Positions 33,602 to 41,718 of a stretch of DNA of 64,000 nt are shown piece by piece. The notes beneath the pieces are model-generated. The model ran no database searches. It saw nothing but the letters and a program-made list of their open reading frames with translations, and had not been told where the DNA came from. The stretch lies in contig CAWHKD010000027.1 of the NCBI GenBank assembly GCA_963829845.1, positions 17,085 to 81,084 on the forward strand, given 5' to 3'. Within the stretch, counting starts at the first letter, position 1. Each line of letters opens with the position of its first letter. The position numbers and the translations under genes are program-made. The DNA is from Gaiellasilicea sp963829845. Its GTDB lineage: Bacteria; Actinomycetota; Thermoleophilia; Gaiellales; Gaiellaceae.

Positions 33602-34627
33602 GTGAGAATCGCGGTGTGTGCACCGCAGGTTCCGTTCGTGCGTGGCGGGGCCGAGATCATGGCGGACACGCTCGTCGCGGAGCTGCACGCCCGCGAGCAC
33701 GACGCCGAGCTCGTCACGATCCCGTTCAAGTGGTATCCGGGGACGCGCGTGCTCGACCAGGCCTTCCTTTGGCGGCTGCTCGACCTCACCGAGTCCGACG
33801 GGCGGCAGATCGACCTGGTGCTCGCAACGAAGTTCCCCTCCTACGTCGTCCGACACCCGAACAAGCGCGTCTGGGTGCTGCACCAGTTCCGCCAGGCCTA
33901 CGAGCTCGACCGAACCGATTTGGGGCAGTTCTCCGAAGAACCCTCTGACCGGGCGTTGCGGCGCTCGGTCCAAACTCTGGACCGGATCGCGCTCGGGGAG
34001 GCGAAGCGGCTCTTCGCCACCTCACGCAACGTCGCGGAGCGAATCGCGCGCTCGACCGGGCTTGCGGCGGAGGTGCTGCCGCATCCGCCGCAGGAGCTGC
34101 CGTACCGCAACGACGGCTACGGCGACTTCGTCCTCTCGGTCGGCCGGCTCGACCGGGCGAAGCGAAACGACCTCCTGCTCGAGGCGGCTGCACTCGATCC
34201 CGGCCTCCGCGTCGTGATCGCCGGAGACGGCCCCGACCGCGAGCGCCTCGAGGCACTCGCTGCGGAGCGCGGCCTGAACGGGCGCGCCGAGTTCCCAGGT
34301 CGCGTCGACGAGGCCGAGCTCGCCTCGCTCTACGCGAGCTGCCTCGCCGTCTACTACGCGCCTGTCGACGAGGACTTCGGGATGGTTCCGTACGAGGCGT
34401 TCCTCTCCGAAAAACCGGTGCTGACGACGACGGACGCGGGTGGTCCGCTCGAGGTCGTCACGGACGGGCGCACCGGCCGGGTCACCGCTCCGGACGCAGC
34501 CGAGCTCGCCGGAGCGGCCGAGTGGCTCCGCGAGCATCCCGACGAGGTGCGCGCCTACGGGCGGGCGGGCAAGGTGCTGGCGGCGCGCGTGACCTGGGAC
34601 GCCTGCATCGAGACCCTGCTCTCGTGA
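33602..34627 (+). CDS. GT4-family glycosyltransferase
   Basis: A 341-residue GT-B enzyme with VCAPQVPFVRGGAEIMADTL at the N-terminus, VLATKFPSYVVRHPNKRVWVLHQFRQAYE in the acceptor domain, and LSVGRLDRAKRNDLLLEA, VIAGDGPDRERLEAL and DEDFGMVPYEAFLSEKPVLTT in the donor domain; the E-x7-E motif is partly altered. GTG 33602 is chosen since it opens the canonical N-terminal strand. It begins a run of seven plus-strand genes joined by short overlaps up to 41718. Confidence 0.87.
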   Translation: MRIAVCAPQVPFVRGGAEIMADTLVAELHAREHDAELVTIPFKWYPGTRVLDQAFLWRLLDLTESDGRQIDLVLATKFPSYVVRHPNKRVWVLHQFRQAYELDRTDLGQFSEEPSDRALRRSVQTLDRIALGEAKRLFATSRNVAERIARSTGLAAEVLPHPPQELPYRNDGYGDFVLSVGRLDRAKRNDLLLEAAALDPGLRVVIAGDGPDRERLEALAAERGLNGRAEFPGRVDEAELASLYASCLAVYYAPVDEDFGMVPYEAFLSEKPVLTTTDAGGPLEVVTDGRTGRVTAPDAAELAGAAEWLREHPDEVRAYGRAGKVLAARVTWDACIETLLS

Positions 34628-35862
34628 AGATCGCCTACTACAGCCCGATGCCACCGGAACGGTCGGGGATCGCCGACTACAGCGCCCATCTCGTGCCGGC
34701 GCTGCGCGAGCGGATCGGAATCGAGGTCGTCAGGCGGGGCCGGACCCGGCCGGTCCGCGGCACCGACATTGCGCTCTACCACGTCGGCAACAACCCGGAC
34801 GCACACGGCTGGATCGTCGAGGCGCTTCGGAAGCGACCTGGCGTCGTCGTCCTCCACGACTTCGTCCTCCACCATCTCGTCGCAGGGCTGACGATCGGCC
34901 GGCGCGACGGTCACGGCTACCTCGACGCGATGGAGCGGGAAGGCGGCGTCGTCGGCCGCCTGCTCGGGCACGGCGTCCTCGACAAGCGGATCCCGCCGCT
35001 CTGGGAGAGCCGCCCCGAGGACTACCACCTCGCCGGCGAGGTGCTCGACCTCGCCACCGGCCTGATCGTCCACTCTCACTACGTCGAGCGGCGGGCGCGT
35101 GCGACCGGCTACGAAGGCCCGGTCTGGCGGATCCCACACCCAGCCTGGGAGCACGCGCCGATTGCGCCGGCGCAGATCGAGGGAGCGCCCCTGATCGGCT
35201 CGTTCGGGAACGTGAATGCGAGCAAGCGGATCCCGCAGCTGCTGGAAGCGTTCGCGCGCCTGCGCCGCGAGCGGCCGGAGGCGAGGCTGCTGCTGGTCGG
35301 CGCCGTCTCGCCCGGCTTCGACCTCGACCGGCGTCTGCAGCGGCTCGGCCTGTCCGACGCGGGCATCCTCCGGGAGGCGTACGTCGAGGAGGAGCGGCTC
35401 TGGGCGTTGATGGCGGCCTGCGATGTCTGCGTCAGCCTCCGTTCGCCGACGATGGGCGAGACGTCCGGCAGCGTCATCCGCCAGCTCTCGCTCGGCAAGC
35501 CGATGGTCGTCAGCGACGTCGGCTGGTTCGCGGAGCTTCCCGACGACGTCGCCCTGAAGGCGCCTGTCGGATTCGACGAGACCGACACGCTCCACGCAGC
35601 GCTCGAGTTGCTCGCCCGCGACGAGCGCGCGCGCGAGGCGATGTCCGTGGCGGGGCTCGAGCTCGTCCGCCGCGAGCACGATCTCGGTCGCGCCGCCGAT
35701 ATGTACGTCGCCGCGCTCGAGCAGGCTGCGGGCGGCGACGCGGTCGCGAACGCGGTGCTCGGAGACATTGCGGCCGCGGCGGCCGACGTCGGGATCGAGG
35801 CCGGCTCGCCCGAGGCAGCCGAGCTGGCACGCCGCCTCGCCGAGGTCGAGCTTGGTCGATAG
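34624..35862 (+). CDS. GT4-family glycosyltransferase
   Basis: A 412-residue GT-B enzyme: IAYYSPMPPERSGIADYSAHLV, VVVLHDFVLHHLVAGLT, then LIGSFGNVNASKRIPQLLEAF and TMGETSGSVIRQLSLGKPMVV, in which the second conserved glutamate of GT4 is replaced. The C-terminal 60 residues (VAALEQAAGGDAVANAVL onward) form an extra alanine-rich helical tail. GTG 34624 overlaps the previous stop by four bases. It resembles transferases that often precede GT39-like membrane proteins. Confidence 0.84.
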   Translation: MKIAYYSPMPPERSGIADYSAHLVPALRERIGIEVVRRGRTRPVRGTDIALYHVGNNPDAHGWIVEALRKRPGVVVLHDFVLHHLVAGLTIGRRDGHGYLDAMEREGGVVGRLLGHGVLDKRIPPLWESRPEDYHLAGEVLDLATGLIVHSHYVERRARATGYEGPVWRIPHPAWEHAPIAPAQIEGAPLIGSFGNVNASKRIPQLLEAFARLRRERPEARLLLVGAVSPGFDLDRRLQRLGLSDAGILREAYVEEERLWALMAACDVCVSLRSPTMGETSGSVIRQLSLGKPMVVSDVGWFAELPDDVALKAPVGFDETDTLHAALELLARDERAREAMSVAGLELVRREHDLGRAADMYVAALEQAAGGDAVANAVLGDIAAAAADVGIEAGSPEAAELARRLAEVELGR

Positions 35863-37906
35863 GGTGCGCCGCGTCCCGCCGTGGGCGTGGCTGACCGTCA
35901 TCGTCGCCGGGTCGATCGCCGTCCGCGCCTGGCTCGGCAGCCGGATGCCGGCGCCCTTCATCTTCACCGACGAGCTGCAGTACCAGGAGAACGCGCGCAG
36001 CCTCGCCGCGGGCTCGGGCATCCAGGTGCGGGACGAGGCGTTCGGGATCGTCAGCGTGCTCTATCCGCTGCTGCTCGCCCCGGCTTACCTGCTCTTCGAC
36101 TCGTTGTCGGACGCCTACGCAGCGGCCCGGACGATCAACGCCGTCATGATGTCGCTCGCTGCGATCCCTGCGTACATGATCGCGCGGCGGCTGCTGCCTA
36201 CGGGCCTGTCCCTGCTCGCGGCGCTGCTCGCCGTCGCGCTCCCATCGCTCGCCTACACCGGCACGCTGATGTCCGAGAACGCCTTCTATCCCGCGTTCCT
36301 GCTCGCGGCGTGGGCGCTCTTGCGCGCCCTGGACGAGCCGACGCTGCGGCGGCAGCTTGTCCTGCTCGCGGCCTGCGGCGTGGTCACGCTCGTGCGCGTG
36401 CAGGGTCTCGCCGTGGTCCTCGCTGCGCTGACCGCGCCCCTGCTTCTGTGGCTGGTCGCGCGCAGACCCCTGCGGCCGTGGGTATCGCTCTACGGGGTCG
36501 TCGCCGCCGGCGCGGTGCTCGTGCTGGGCGCGCAACTCGCGCGAGGCGCGCCGATCTCGAGCCTGTTCGGCGCCTACCAGGTCGTCGGCGAGGAGAGCTA
36601 CGACGTCGTCGACGTGCTCAAGTTCCTCTTCTGGCACCTCGCCGAGCTCGACCTCTACGTCGGTGTGATCCCGTTCGCCGTGTTTCTGCTGCTCGCCGCC
36701 CGCATTCGCTCGCTCGAGCCTCGCGTGCAGGCGTTCGTCACCGCGACCGCCTCCTTGACGGTCTGGACGCTGATCATCGTCGCCGCGTTCGCCTCCCGTT
36801 TCGCAGGTGCGATCGTCGAGCGAAACATGTTCATGCTCGCGCCGCTGCTCCTGATCGGGCTGCTGGTCTGGATCGACCGAGGTGGGCCGAGGCCGCGCGC
36901 CTACGCCGTCGTCGCGGCGTGCGTCGCGGCCGTGCTGCCGGCGCTGATCCCGTACGAGCGCTTCCTGCAGCTGAAGGTGCGCTCCGACACGCTCATGATC
37001 GTGCCGCTCTGGAACGTCCAGGACGAGGTCGGTCTGCCCCGGCTCGACGACGTCGTGCTGGTCGGCTGCATCGTCGCCGCCGCCCTCTTCCTGTTCGTCC
37101 CGCGTCGGTATCTGCTCGCGCTGCCCGCGTTCGTGCTCGCGTACTTCGCGCTTGCGACCCAGCCGATCCAGGCAGGCCCGCACGGGATGGAGCAGGCTGC
37201 GGCCGGTGCGCTCTTCGAAGGGATCCGGACAGGTCAGCGCGACTGGATCGACCAGGCCGCAGGCGACGAGACGGTCGCCGCGCTCTGGACGGGGAAGACG
37301 AATCGCTTCACCGTGCTGATGAACGAGTTCTTCAACCGCTCGGTCGGTCGCGTCTACACCCTCGGCGGGCCGATGCCGGGCGGCCTACCCGAGACCGCCG
37401 TCCGGGTCGACCCCGAGACCGGCGAGATTCGCCGCGTCGCAGACGGGAGCGTCGTCGAGGAGGGGTACGTCCTCACGGACGGCACGATCGCCCTAGACGG
37501 GGACGCGGTCGCCGCCGACGAGCAGCTCGGGGTCACCGTCTACGGGGTCGGCGGCCCGCTCGTCTCGACGACGAGCGTGACGGGCGTGGACAACGACTTC
37601 TGGTCCGGCCCCGAAGCCTCCTACCGGCGTGTCCGCTGCCGCGGCGGCGCGCTCGAGGTCACGCTCGGCAGCGACCCCGGCACGTTCAAGGAGGAGCAGA
37701 CGGTCCTGGCCACCGATGCGGACGGCAACGCGCTCTCGTCGATCACCTTCATGCCGTGGGAGACGGTCAAGCTCCGTGTCCCGCTCCGGCCGCAGAACGA
37801 CGTCTGCACGGTCCACTTTCGGATCTCGCCGACGACCGTTCCCGGCGGCGGCGACCTGCGGGAGCTGGGCGCGCGCTTCCTGGCTTTCGAGTACAAGCGA
37901 CCGTGA
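35852..37906 (+). CDS. Large GT39-like membrane glycosyltransferase with C-terminal beta domain
   Basis: The 684-residue protein has about twelve membrane segments (residues 10 to about 440) and the GT-C acidic motif FIFTDELQYQENARSLA (about residues 36-52), equivalent to the catalytic Asp-Glu of PMT/GT39 enzymes. The last 240 residues are hydrophilic and beta-rich (GDETVAALWTGKTNRFTVL to CTVHFRISPTTVPGGGDLRELG), probably outside the cell. It would use a polyprenyl-phosphate sugar to decorate a translocated glycan or protein. Two starts are possible: TTG 35852 with GAGG 6 bases upstream (used here), or GTG 35864. The gene at 41715-43847 has the same architecture. Confidence 0.8.
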   Translation: MVDRVRRVPPWAWLTVIVAGSIAVRAWLGSRMPAPFIFTDELQYQENARSLAAGSGIQVRDEAFGIVSVLYPLLLAPAYLLFDSLSDAYAAARTINAVMMSLAAIPAYMIARRLLPTGLSLLAALLAVALPSLAYTGTLMSENAFYPAFLLAAWALLRALDEPTLRRQLVLLAACGVVTLVRVQGLAVVLAALTAPLLLWLVARRPLRPWVSLYGVVAAGAVLVLGAQLARGAPISSLFGAYQVVGEESYDVVDVLKFLFWHLAELDLYVGVIPFAVFLLLAARIRSLEPRVQAFVTATASLTVWTLIIVAAFASRFAGAIVERNMFMLAPLLLIGLLVWIDRGGPRPRAYAVVAACVAAVLPALIPYERFLQLKVRSDTLMIVPLWNVQDEVGLPRLDDVVLVGCIVAAALFLFVPRRYLLALPAFVLAYFALATQPIQAGPHGMEQAAAGALFEGIRTGQRDWIDQAAGDETVAALWTGKTNRFTVLMNEFFNRSVGRVYTLGGPMPGGLPETAVRVDPETGEIRRVADGSVVEEGYVLTDGTIALDGDAVAADEQLGVTVYGVGGPLVSTTSVTGVDNDFWSGPEASYRRVRCRGGALEVTLGSDPGTFKEEQTVLATDADGNALSSITFMPWETVKLRVPLRPQNDVCTVHFRISPTTVPGGGDLRELGARFLAFEYKRP

Positions 37907-38976
37907 GGATCGTCTACGACGTCAGCCCGCTCTCACATCCGCTCACGGGTGTCGGCAACTACATTCGCGGCTCGCTCGCCGGGATCGTCGAGGCCGCGGC
38001 CGGGAAGCACGAGCTCGTCGCGTTCGCGCCGACGAGCCCGGCCGGTCGGCACGCGATTCCGCGCGCGCTCGACGGCCTCGACGTCGAGCTGCAGCTCGTG
38101 CCGCTGCCCTTCTCGCAGCGCTGGCGCGATGCGTGGAGCCGGCTCGGCCACCCGGCGCTGGAGCGCTTCCTCGGCGACTTCGGCGTCCTTCACTATTCCG
38201 ACTGGATGTACCCACCCCAGGCGGGCGGAGTCCGCGCGACGACTGTCCACGATCTCGTGCCGCTCCGCTTCCCCGAGTGGGTGACGCCCAAGACCGCCTC
38301 GATGCACGGCGCGAAGTACGCGAACACGGCACGCACCGCCGATCTGGTCTTCGTCAACTCCGAATACACCGGCCGCGACGTCGTCGACCGGCTCGGCATC
38401 GCCCCTGAGCGGATCCGAGTCGCGTACCCGGGCGTGCGGGACGCATTCCGCCCGGACGGGGATCGGGCCGACCTCGGCCGCCCGTACGTGCTCACCGTGG
38501 CGACGCTCGAGCCGCGCAAGAACCTCCAGACCCTCGTCGCGGCACACCGGCTGCTCGGCGACGGGGTGCTGCTCGCGGTCGCAGGCGGCAGCGGCTGGGG
38601 CGACCAGCCCGAGCTGCGGGGAGCGGACGTCGTCCGGCTCGGCTTCGTCTCCGACGACGAGCTGGCGCGGCTCTACCGCGGCGCCGCCGCAGTCGTCTAC
38701 CCCTCCCGCTTCGAGGGCTTCGGAATGCCGATCACGGAGGCGATGGCGTGCGGCGCACCCACGATCGCCTCTTCACACGAGTCGATGGACGAAGCCTCGG
38801 GCGCGGCGGCCGTCCGGGCCGACCCGGAGGACCCCGAGGCTCTCGCAGCAGCGATCCGGAATGCCCTGGAGCGGCGTGACGAGCTCGCTGCGGCCGGGCT
38901 CGAGCATGCACGCCGGTTCACGTGGCGTGCCGCGGGCGAGTCGTTCCTGGCCGGCTATGAGGAGGCATCGAGGTGA
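37903..38976 (+). CDS. GT4 glycosyltransferase, mannosyltransferase-like
   Basis: A 357-residue GT-B enzyme: IVYDVSPLSHPLTGVGNYIRG, ATTVHDLVPLRFPEWVTPK, VFVNSEYTGRDVVDRLGI, LTVATLEPRKNLQTLVAAHRL, LGFVSDDELARLYRGAAAVVYPSRFEGFGMPITEAMACG. This is the classic WbaZ/mannosyltransferase subgroup with an intact E-x7-E. It overlaps both neighbours by four bases and is paralogous to the next two genes. Confidence 0.9.
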   Translation: MRIVYDVSPLSHPLTGVGNYIRGSLAGIVEAAAGKHELVAFAPTSPAGRHAIPRALDGLDVELQLVPLPFSQRWRDAWSRLGHPALERFLGDFGVLHYSDWMYPPQAGGVRATTVHDLVPLRFPEWVTPKTASMHGAKYANTARTADLVFVNSEYTGRDVVDRLGIAPERIRVAYPGVRDAFRPDGDRADLGRPYVLTVATLEPRKNLQTLVAAHRLLGDGVLLAVAGGSGWGDQPELRGADVVRLGFVSDDELARLYRGAAAVVYPSRFEGFGMPITEAMACGAPTIASSHESMDEASGAAAVRADPEDPEALAAAIRNALERRDELAAAGLEHARRFTWRAAGESFLAGYEEASR

Positions 38977-39944
38977 TCCGCGTGGCCGTCGACCTCTCGC
39001 CGCTCGTGCAGACGCGCGCAGGGACGGCGCGCCACGTCCGCGGTCTTCTCGGCGCGCTGGCCGGGAGGGAGGGGATCGAGATCTCGCCACGGTCGTTCGG
39101 AGGCTCCGGCAAGGTGTCGTCGGTCGCACGCGACACGTGGTGGTACTACTCCGGGCTGCCGCGCTCGGCACGGGGGCTCGATCTGCTCCATTGCACGACC
39201 TTCCGCGGGCCGTTGCGGGCGACACTGCCGTTCGTCGTCACTCTGCACGACCTCGCTCTCGTTCGGCACCCGGAGCTCTTTCCGCGCTGGCACCGTCACA
39301 CGGGCCGAGCCGCCATCGGTCCCGTCGCGAGAGCCGCCGACCGCGTCTTCGCCGTCTCGGAGTTCACTGCGCGCGAGGCGGTCGAGCTGCTGCGTGTGCC
39401 CGAGGAGCGGGTGGTCGTGATCGGAAACGCGATCGAGCCCGTGTTCACTCCCGATGGGCCGGCCGCCGAGGGCGACTACGTGCTCGCGGTCGCGACGCTG
39501 GAGCCGCGCAAGAACCTCCGCCGGATCTCCGAGGCAGCGGTGCGAATCGGTGCCGAGCTGCGCGTCGTCGGCGCGCGTGGTTGGGGAGGCGTCGATACGC
39601 CCGGATGGGTCGGCGAGGTCTCCGACGCGGAGCTGGCGGCGCTGTATCGCGGCGCATCTGCACTCGTCTTCCCCTCGCTCTACGAAGGCTTCGGCATCCC
39701 CGTCCTGGAGGCGATGGCGTCCGGCGCTCCCGTGGTGACGAGCCGCGGGGGCGCAACCGAGGAGGTCGCCGGCGGAGCGGCCGTCCTCGTCGACCCGCTC
39801 GACGTCGCCGGAATCGCCACCGGGATCGAGGAGGCGTCGTCGCGCCGTGACGAGCTGCGAACGCTCGGGCTCGAACGCGCCCGAACGTACTCGTGGGTCG
39901 CGGTCGCTGACGCCGTCGAGTGTGTCTGGCGGGAGCTGGCGTGA
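38973..39944 (+). CDS. GT4 glycosyltransferase, mannosyltransferase-like
   Basis: A 323-residue paralogue of the preceding gene: VAVDLSPLVQTRAGTARHVRG, VVTLHDLALVRHPELFPRWH, VFAVSEFTAREAVELLRVPEERV, LAVATLEPRKNLRRISEA and PSLYEGFGIPVLEAMASGAPVVTS. Shorter than its neighbours by about 30 residues, mainly in the acceptor domain. GTG 38973 overlaps the previous stop by four bases. Confidence 0.9.
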   Translation: MIRVAVDLSPLVQTRAGTARHVRGLLGALAGREGIEISPRSFGGSGKVSSVARDTWWYYSGLPRSARGLDLLHCTTFRGPLRATLPFVVTLHDLALVRHPELFPRWHRHTGRAAIGPVARAADRVFAVSEFTAREAVELLRVPEERVVVIGNAIEPVFTPDGPAAEGDYVLAVATLEPRKNLRRISEAAVRIGAELRVVGARGWGGVDTPGWVGEVSDAELAALYRGASALVFPSLYEGFGIPVLEAMASGAPVVTSRGGATEEVAGGAAVLVDPLDVAGIATGIEEASSRRDELRTLGLERARTYSWVAVADAVECVWRELA

Positions 39945-40963
39945 CGCCGGTCGTCGTCGTCGACGCGGACGTGCTCGGCCGCAAACGGACAGGTGACGAG
40001 ACCTATGTCCTCAACCTCCTCCGCGAGCTGGCGCCGCTCGCACCGGCTGCGGGCGTTCGCATCGCCGCCGTCACGCGAAACCCGGAGCTCGTTCCCGAGG
40101 GAATCGAGGCCGTCCGGCTCGGGACGTCGGTCCAGGAGCTCCGGATGGTGCTGACGCTGCCGCGCCTGCTCCGGCGGCTCGGCGCCGGGCTCGGCCACTT
40201 CCAGTACGCGCTGCCGCTCGCATTGCCGTGCCCGGCGGTCGTGACGATCCACGACCTCTCGTTCGAGCGCGAGCCGTCGCTGATGAGCCGCAAGGACCGT
40301 CTCCTCTTCAAGCGGGTGGTGCCGCGTGCGGCGCGGAAGTCTCGGCGCGTGCTTACGGTCTCGGAGCGGACGCGCCGCGACCTGCGCGAGCTCTACGCCG
40401 TGCCGGACGAGAAGATCGTCGTGACTCCAAACGGTGTCGATCCCGCGTTCACCCCAAGTAACAGTCTGTTGCAAGGCGACTACGTCCTGTTCGTGGGCGC
40501 GGTCCAAAAACGGAAGAACCCGCTCGCGGCGCTCGCCGCCGCCGAGGCTGCCGGGTTCCCGCTCGTCGTCGTCGGGCCGGCCAAGGACGAGGGGCTCGCG
40601 CGCGAGCTCGAACGGCGCGGCGCCCGAGTCACGGGGTACGTCGACCAGGACGAGCTCGTCCGGCTCTACCGCGGCGCCGCCTGCCTCGTGCAGCCCTCGC
40701 GGTTCGAGGGCTTCGGGCTGCCCGTGCTGGAGGCGATGGCCTGCGGAACCCCCGTCGTCGCGGTGCCGGAGCCGGCGATGCTGGAGGTCGCGGGCGAGGC
40801 CGCGGTGTGGGCCGAGGAGCGCGAGCTCGGCGACGGGATCCGCCGCGCGATCGCCGAGCGCGAGCGGCTTGTCGCCGCCGGGCTGGAACGGGCGCGGCTC
40901 TACTCGTGGCAGGAGACGGCGCGCCGGACGCTCGAGGTCTACCGAGAGGTGCTGGGCCGGTGA
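39941..40963 (+). CDS. GT4 glycosyltransferase, mannosyltransferase-like
   Basis: The third paralogue in a row, 340 residues: VVVDADVLGRKRTGDETYVLNLL, VVTIHDLSFEREPSLMSRKDRL, VLTVSERTRRDLRELYAVPDEKI, LFVGAVQKRKNPLAALAAAE, VTGYVDQDELVRLYRGAACLVQPSRFEGFGLPVLEAMACG. All donor-site residues are intact. Three adjacent paralogues suggest successive additions of related sugars. GTG 39941 overlaps the previous stop by four bases. Confidence 0.9.
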   Translation: MTPVVVVDADVLGRKRTGDETYVLNLLRELAPLAPAAGVRIAAVTRNPELVPEGIEAVRLGTSVQELRMVLTLPRLLRRLGAGLGHFQYALPLALPCPAVVTIHDLSFEREPSLMSRKDRLLFKRVVPRAARKSRRVLTVSERTRRDLRELYAVPDEKIVVTPNGVDPAFTPSNSLLQGDYVLFVGAVQKRKNPLAALAAAEAAGFPLVVVGPAKDEGLARELERRGARVTGYVDQDELVRLYRGAACLVQPSRFEGFGLPVLEAMACGTPVVAVPEPAMLEVAGEAAVWAEERELGDGIRRAIAERERLVAAGLERARLYSWQETARRTLEVYREVLGR

Positions 40964-41718
40964 GGGTCTCCGCGGTCGTCGTTTCACACGGCCATGCGCA
41001 GGAGCTGGAGCGCTCGCTGCCCCTTCTGGCGCCGCAGGTCGACGAGCTGGTCGTCGTCGCGAACTTGCCCGGCAGCATCGGCGCCGAGACCTCCGGCGCC
41101 CGCGTGGTCGAGAACGCACGGCCGGTCTCCTTTGCCGCGAACGTGAACCGCGGCGTCGCGCAGACCTCCGGCGAGCTCGTCGTCGTCTCGAACCCGGACG
41201 CCTATCCCGAGCCTGGCGCCGTCACGGAGTTGGCGAGCTTCGCCGCCGAGCATCCGCGCGCAGGGCTGGTCGGCCCGCTCGTGCTCTGGCCAGACGGGAC
41301 CTGGCAGCCGAGCCTGCGCCGCTTCCCGACGGTGCTCGGGACGATCTGGCGCCGGACGCCGCTGCGGCTGCTCCGCGATCCGTACCGACACCAGGTCTCG
41401 CACTACGGCACACGCCCCGACGAGCCGGTGCAGGGCGACTGGCTGCTCGGCGGCGCCTGCCTCTTGATGCGCCGCGCGATGCTCGACGAGCTGGGCGGCT
41501 GGGACGCGGGCTTCCGCCACTACGTCGAGGACATCGACCTCGCCTACCGCGCCGCGGCCACCGGCTGGGAGCGCTGGCTCGTCCCTGCCGCGGTCGTCCA
41601 CCACGACTATGCCGCCGTCGTCGACAAGCGCTTCCTCGACCGGCACACGCTCTGGCACGCCCGCGGGATGGCGCGCTTCCTGCGCAAGCACCCCGAGCGC
41701 TTGCTCTCGCTGCGCTAG
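40960..41718 (+). CDS. GT2 glycosyltransferase, rhamnosyltransferase-like
   Basis: A 252-residue GT-A enzyme: VSAVVVSHGHAQELERSLPLL, VVENARPVSFAANVNRGVAQTSGELVVVSNPDAYPEPGAV, GPLVLWPDGTWQPSLRRFP and LLGGACLLMRRAMLDELGGWDAGFRHYVEDIDLAYRAA. The metal site is NPDA in place of NND. It ends the plus-strand transferase operon and overlaps the convergent GT39-like gene by four bases. Confidence 0.88.
   Translation: MRVSAVVVSHGHAQELERSLPLLAPQVDELVVVANLPGSIGAETSGARVVENARPVSFAANVNRGVAQTSGELVVVSNPDAYPEPGAVTELASFAAEHPRAGLVGPLVLWPDGTWQPSLRRFPTVLGTIWRRTPLRLLRDPYRHQVSHYGTRPDEPVQGDWLLGGACLLMRRAMLDELGGWDAGFRHYVEDIDLAYRAAATGWERWLVPAAVVHHDYAAVVDKRFLDRHTLWHARGMARFLRKHPERLLSLR

Noticed and set aside
35510..37183. 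A 557-codon minus-strand frame opposite the GT39-like gene
   Set aside because: Charged low-complexity translation without motifs; antisense shadow.
35881..38976. A 1031-codon plus-strand frame that seems to fuse a long N-terminal part to a GT4 enzyme
   Set aside because: Only the last 357 residues, from GTG 37903, are glycosyltransferase; the rest is the wrong frame of the GT39-like gene.
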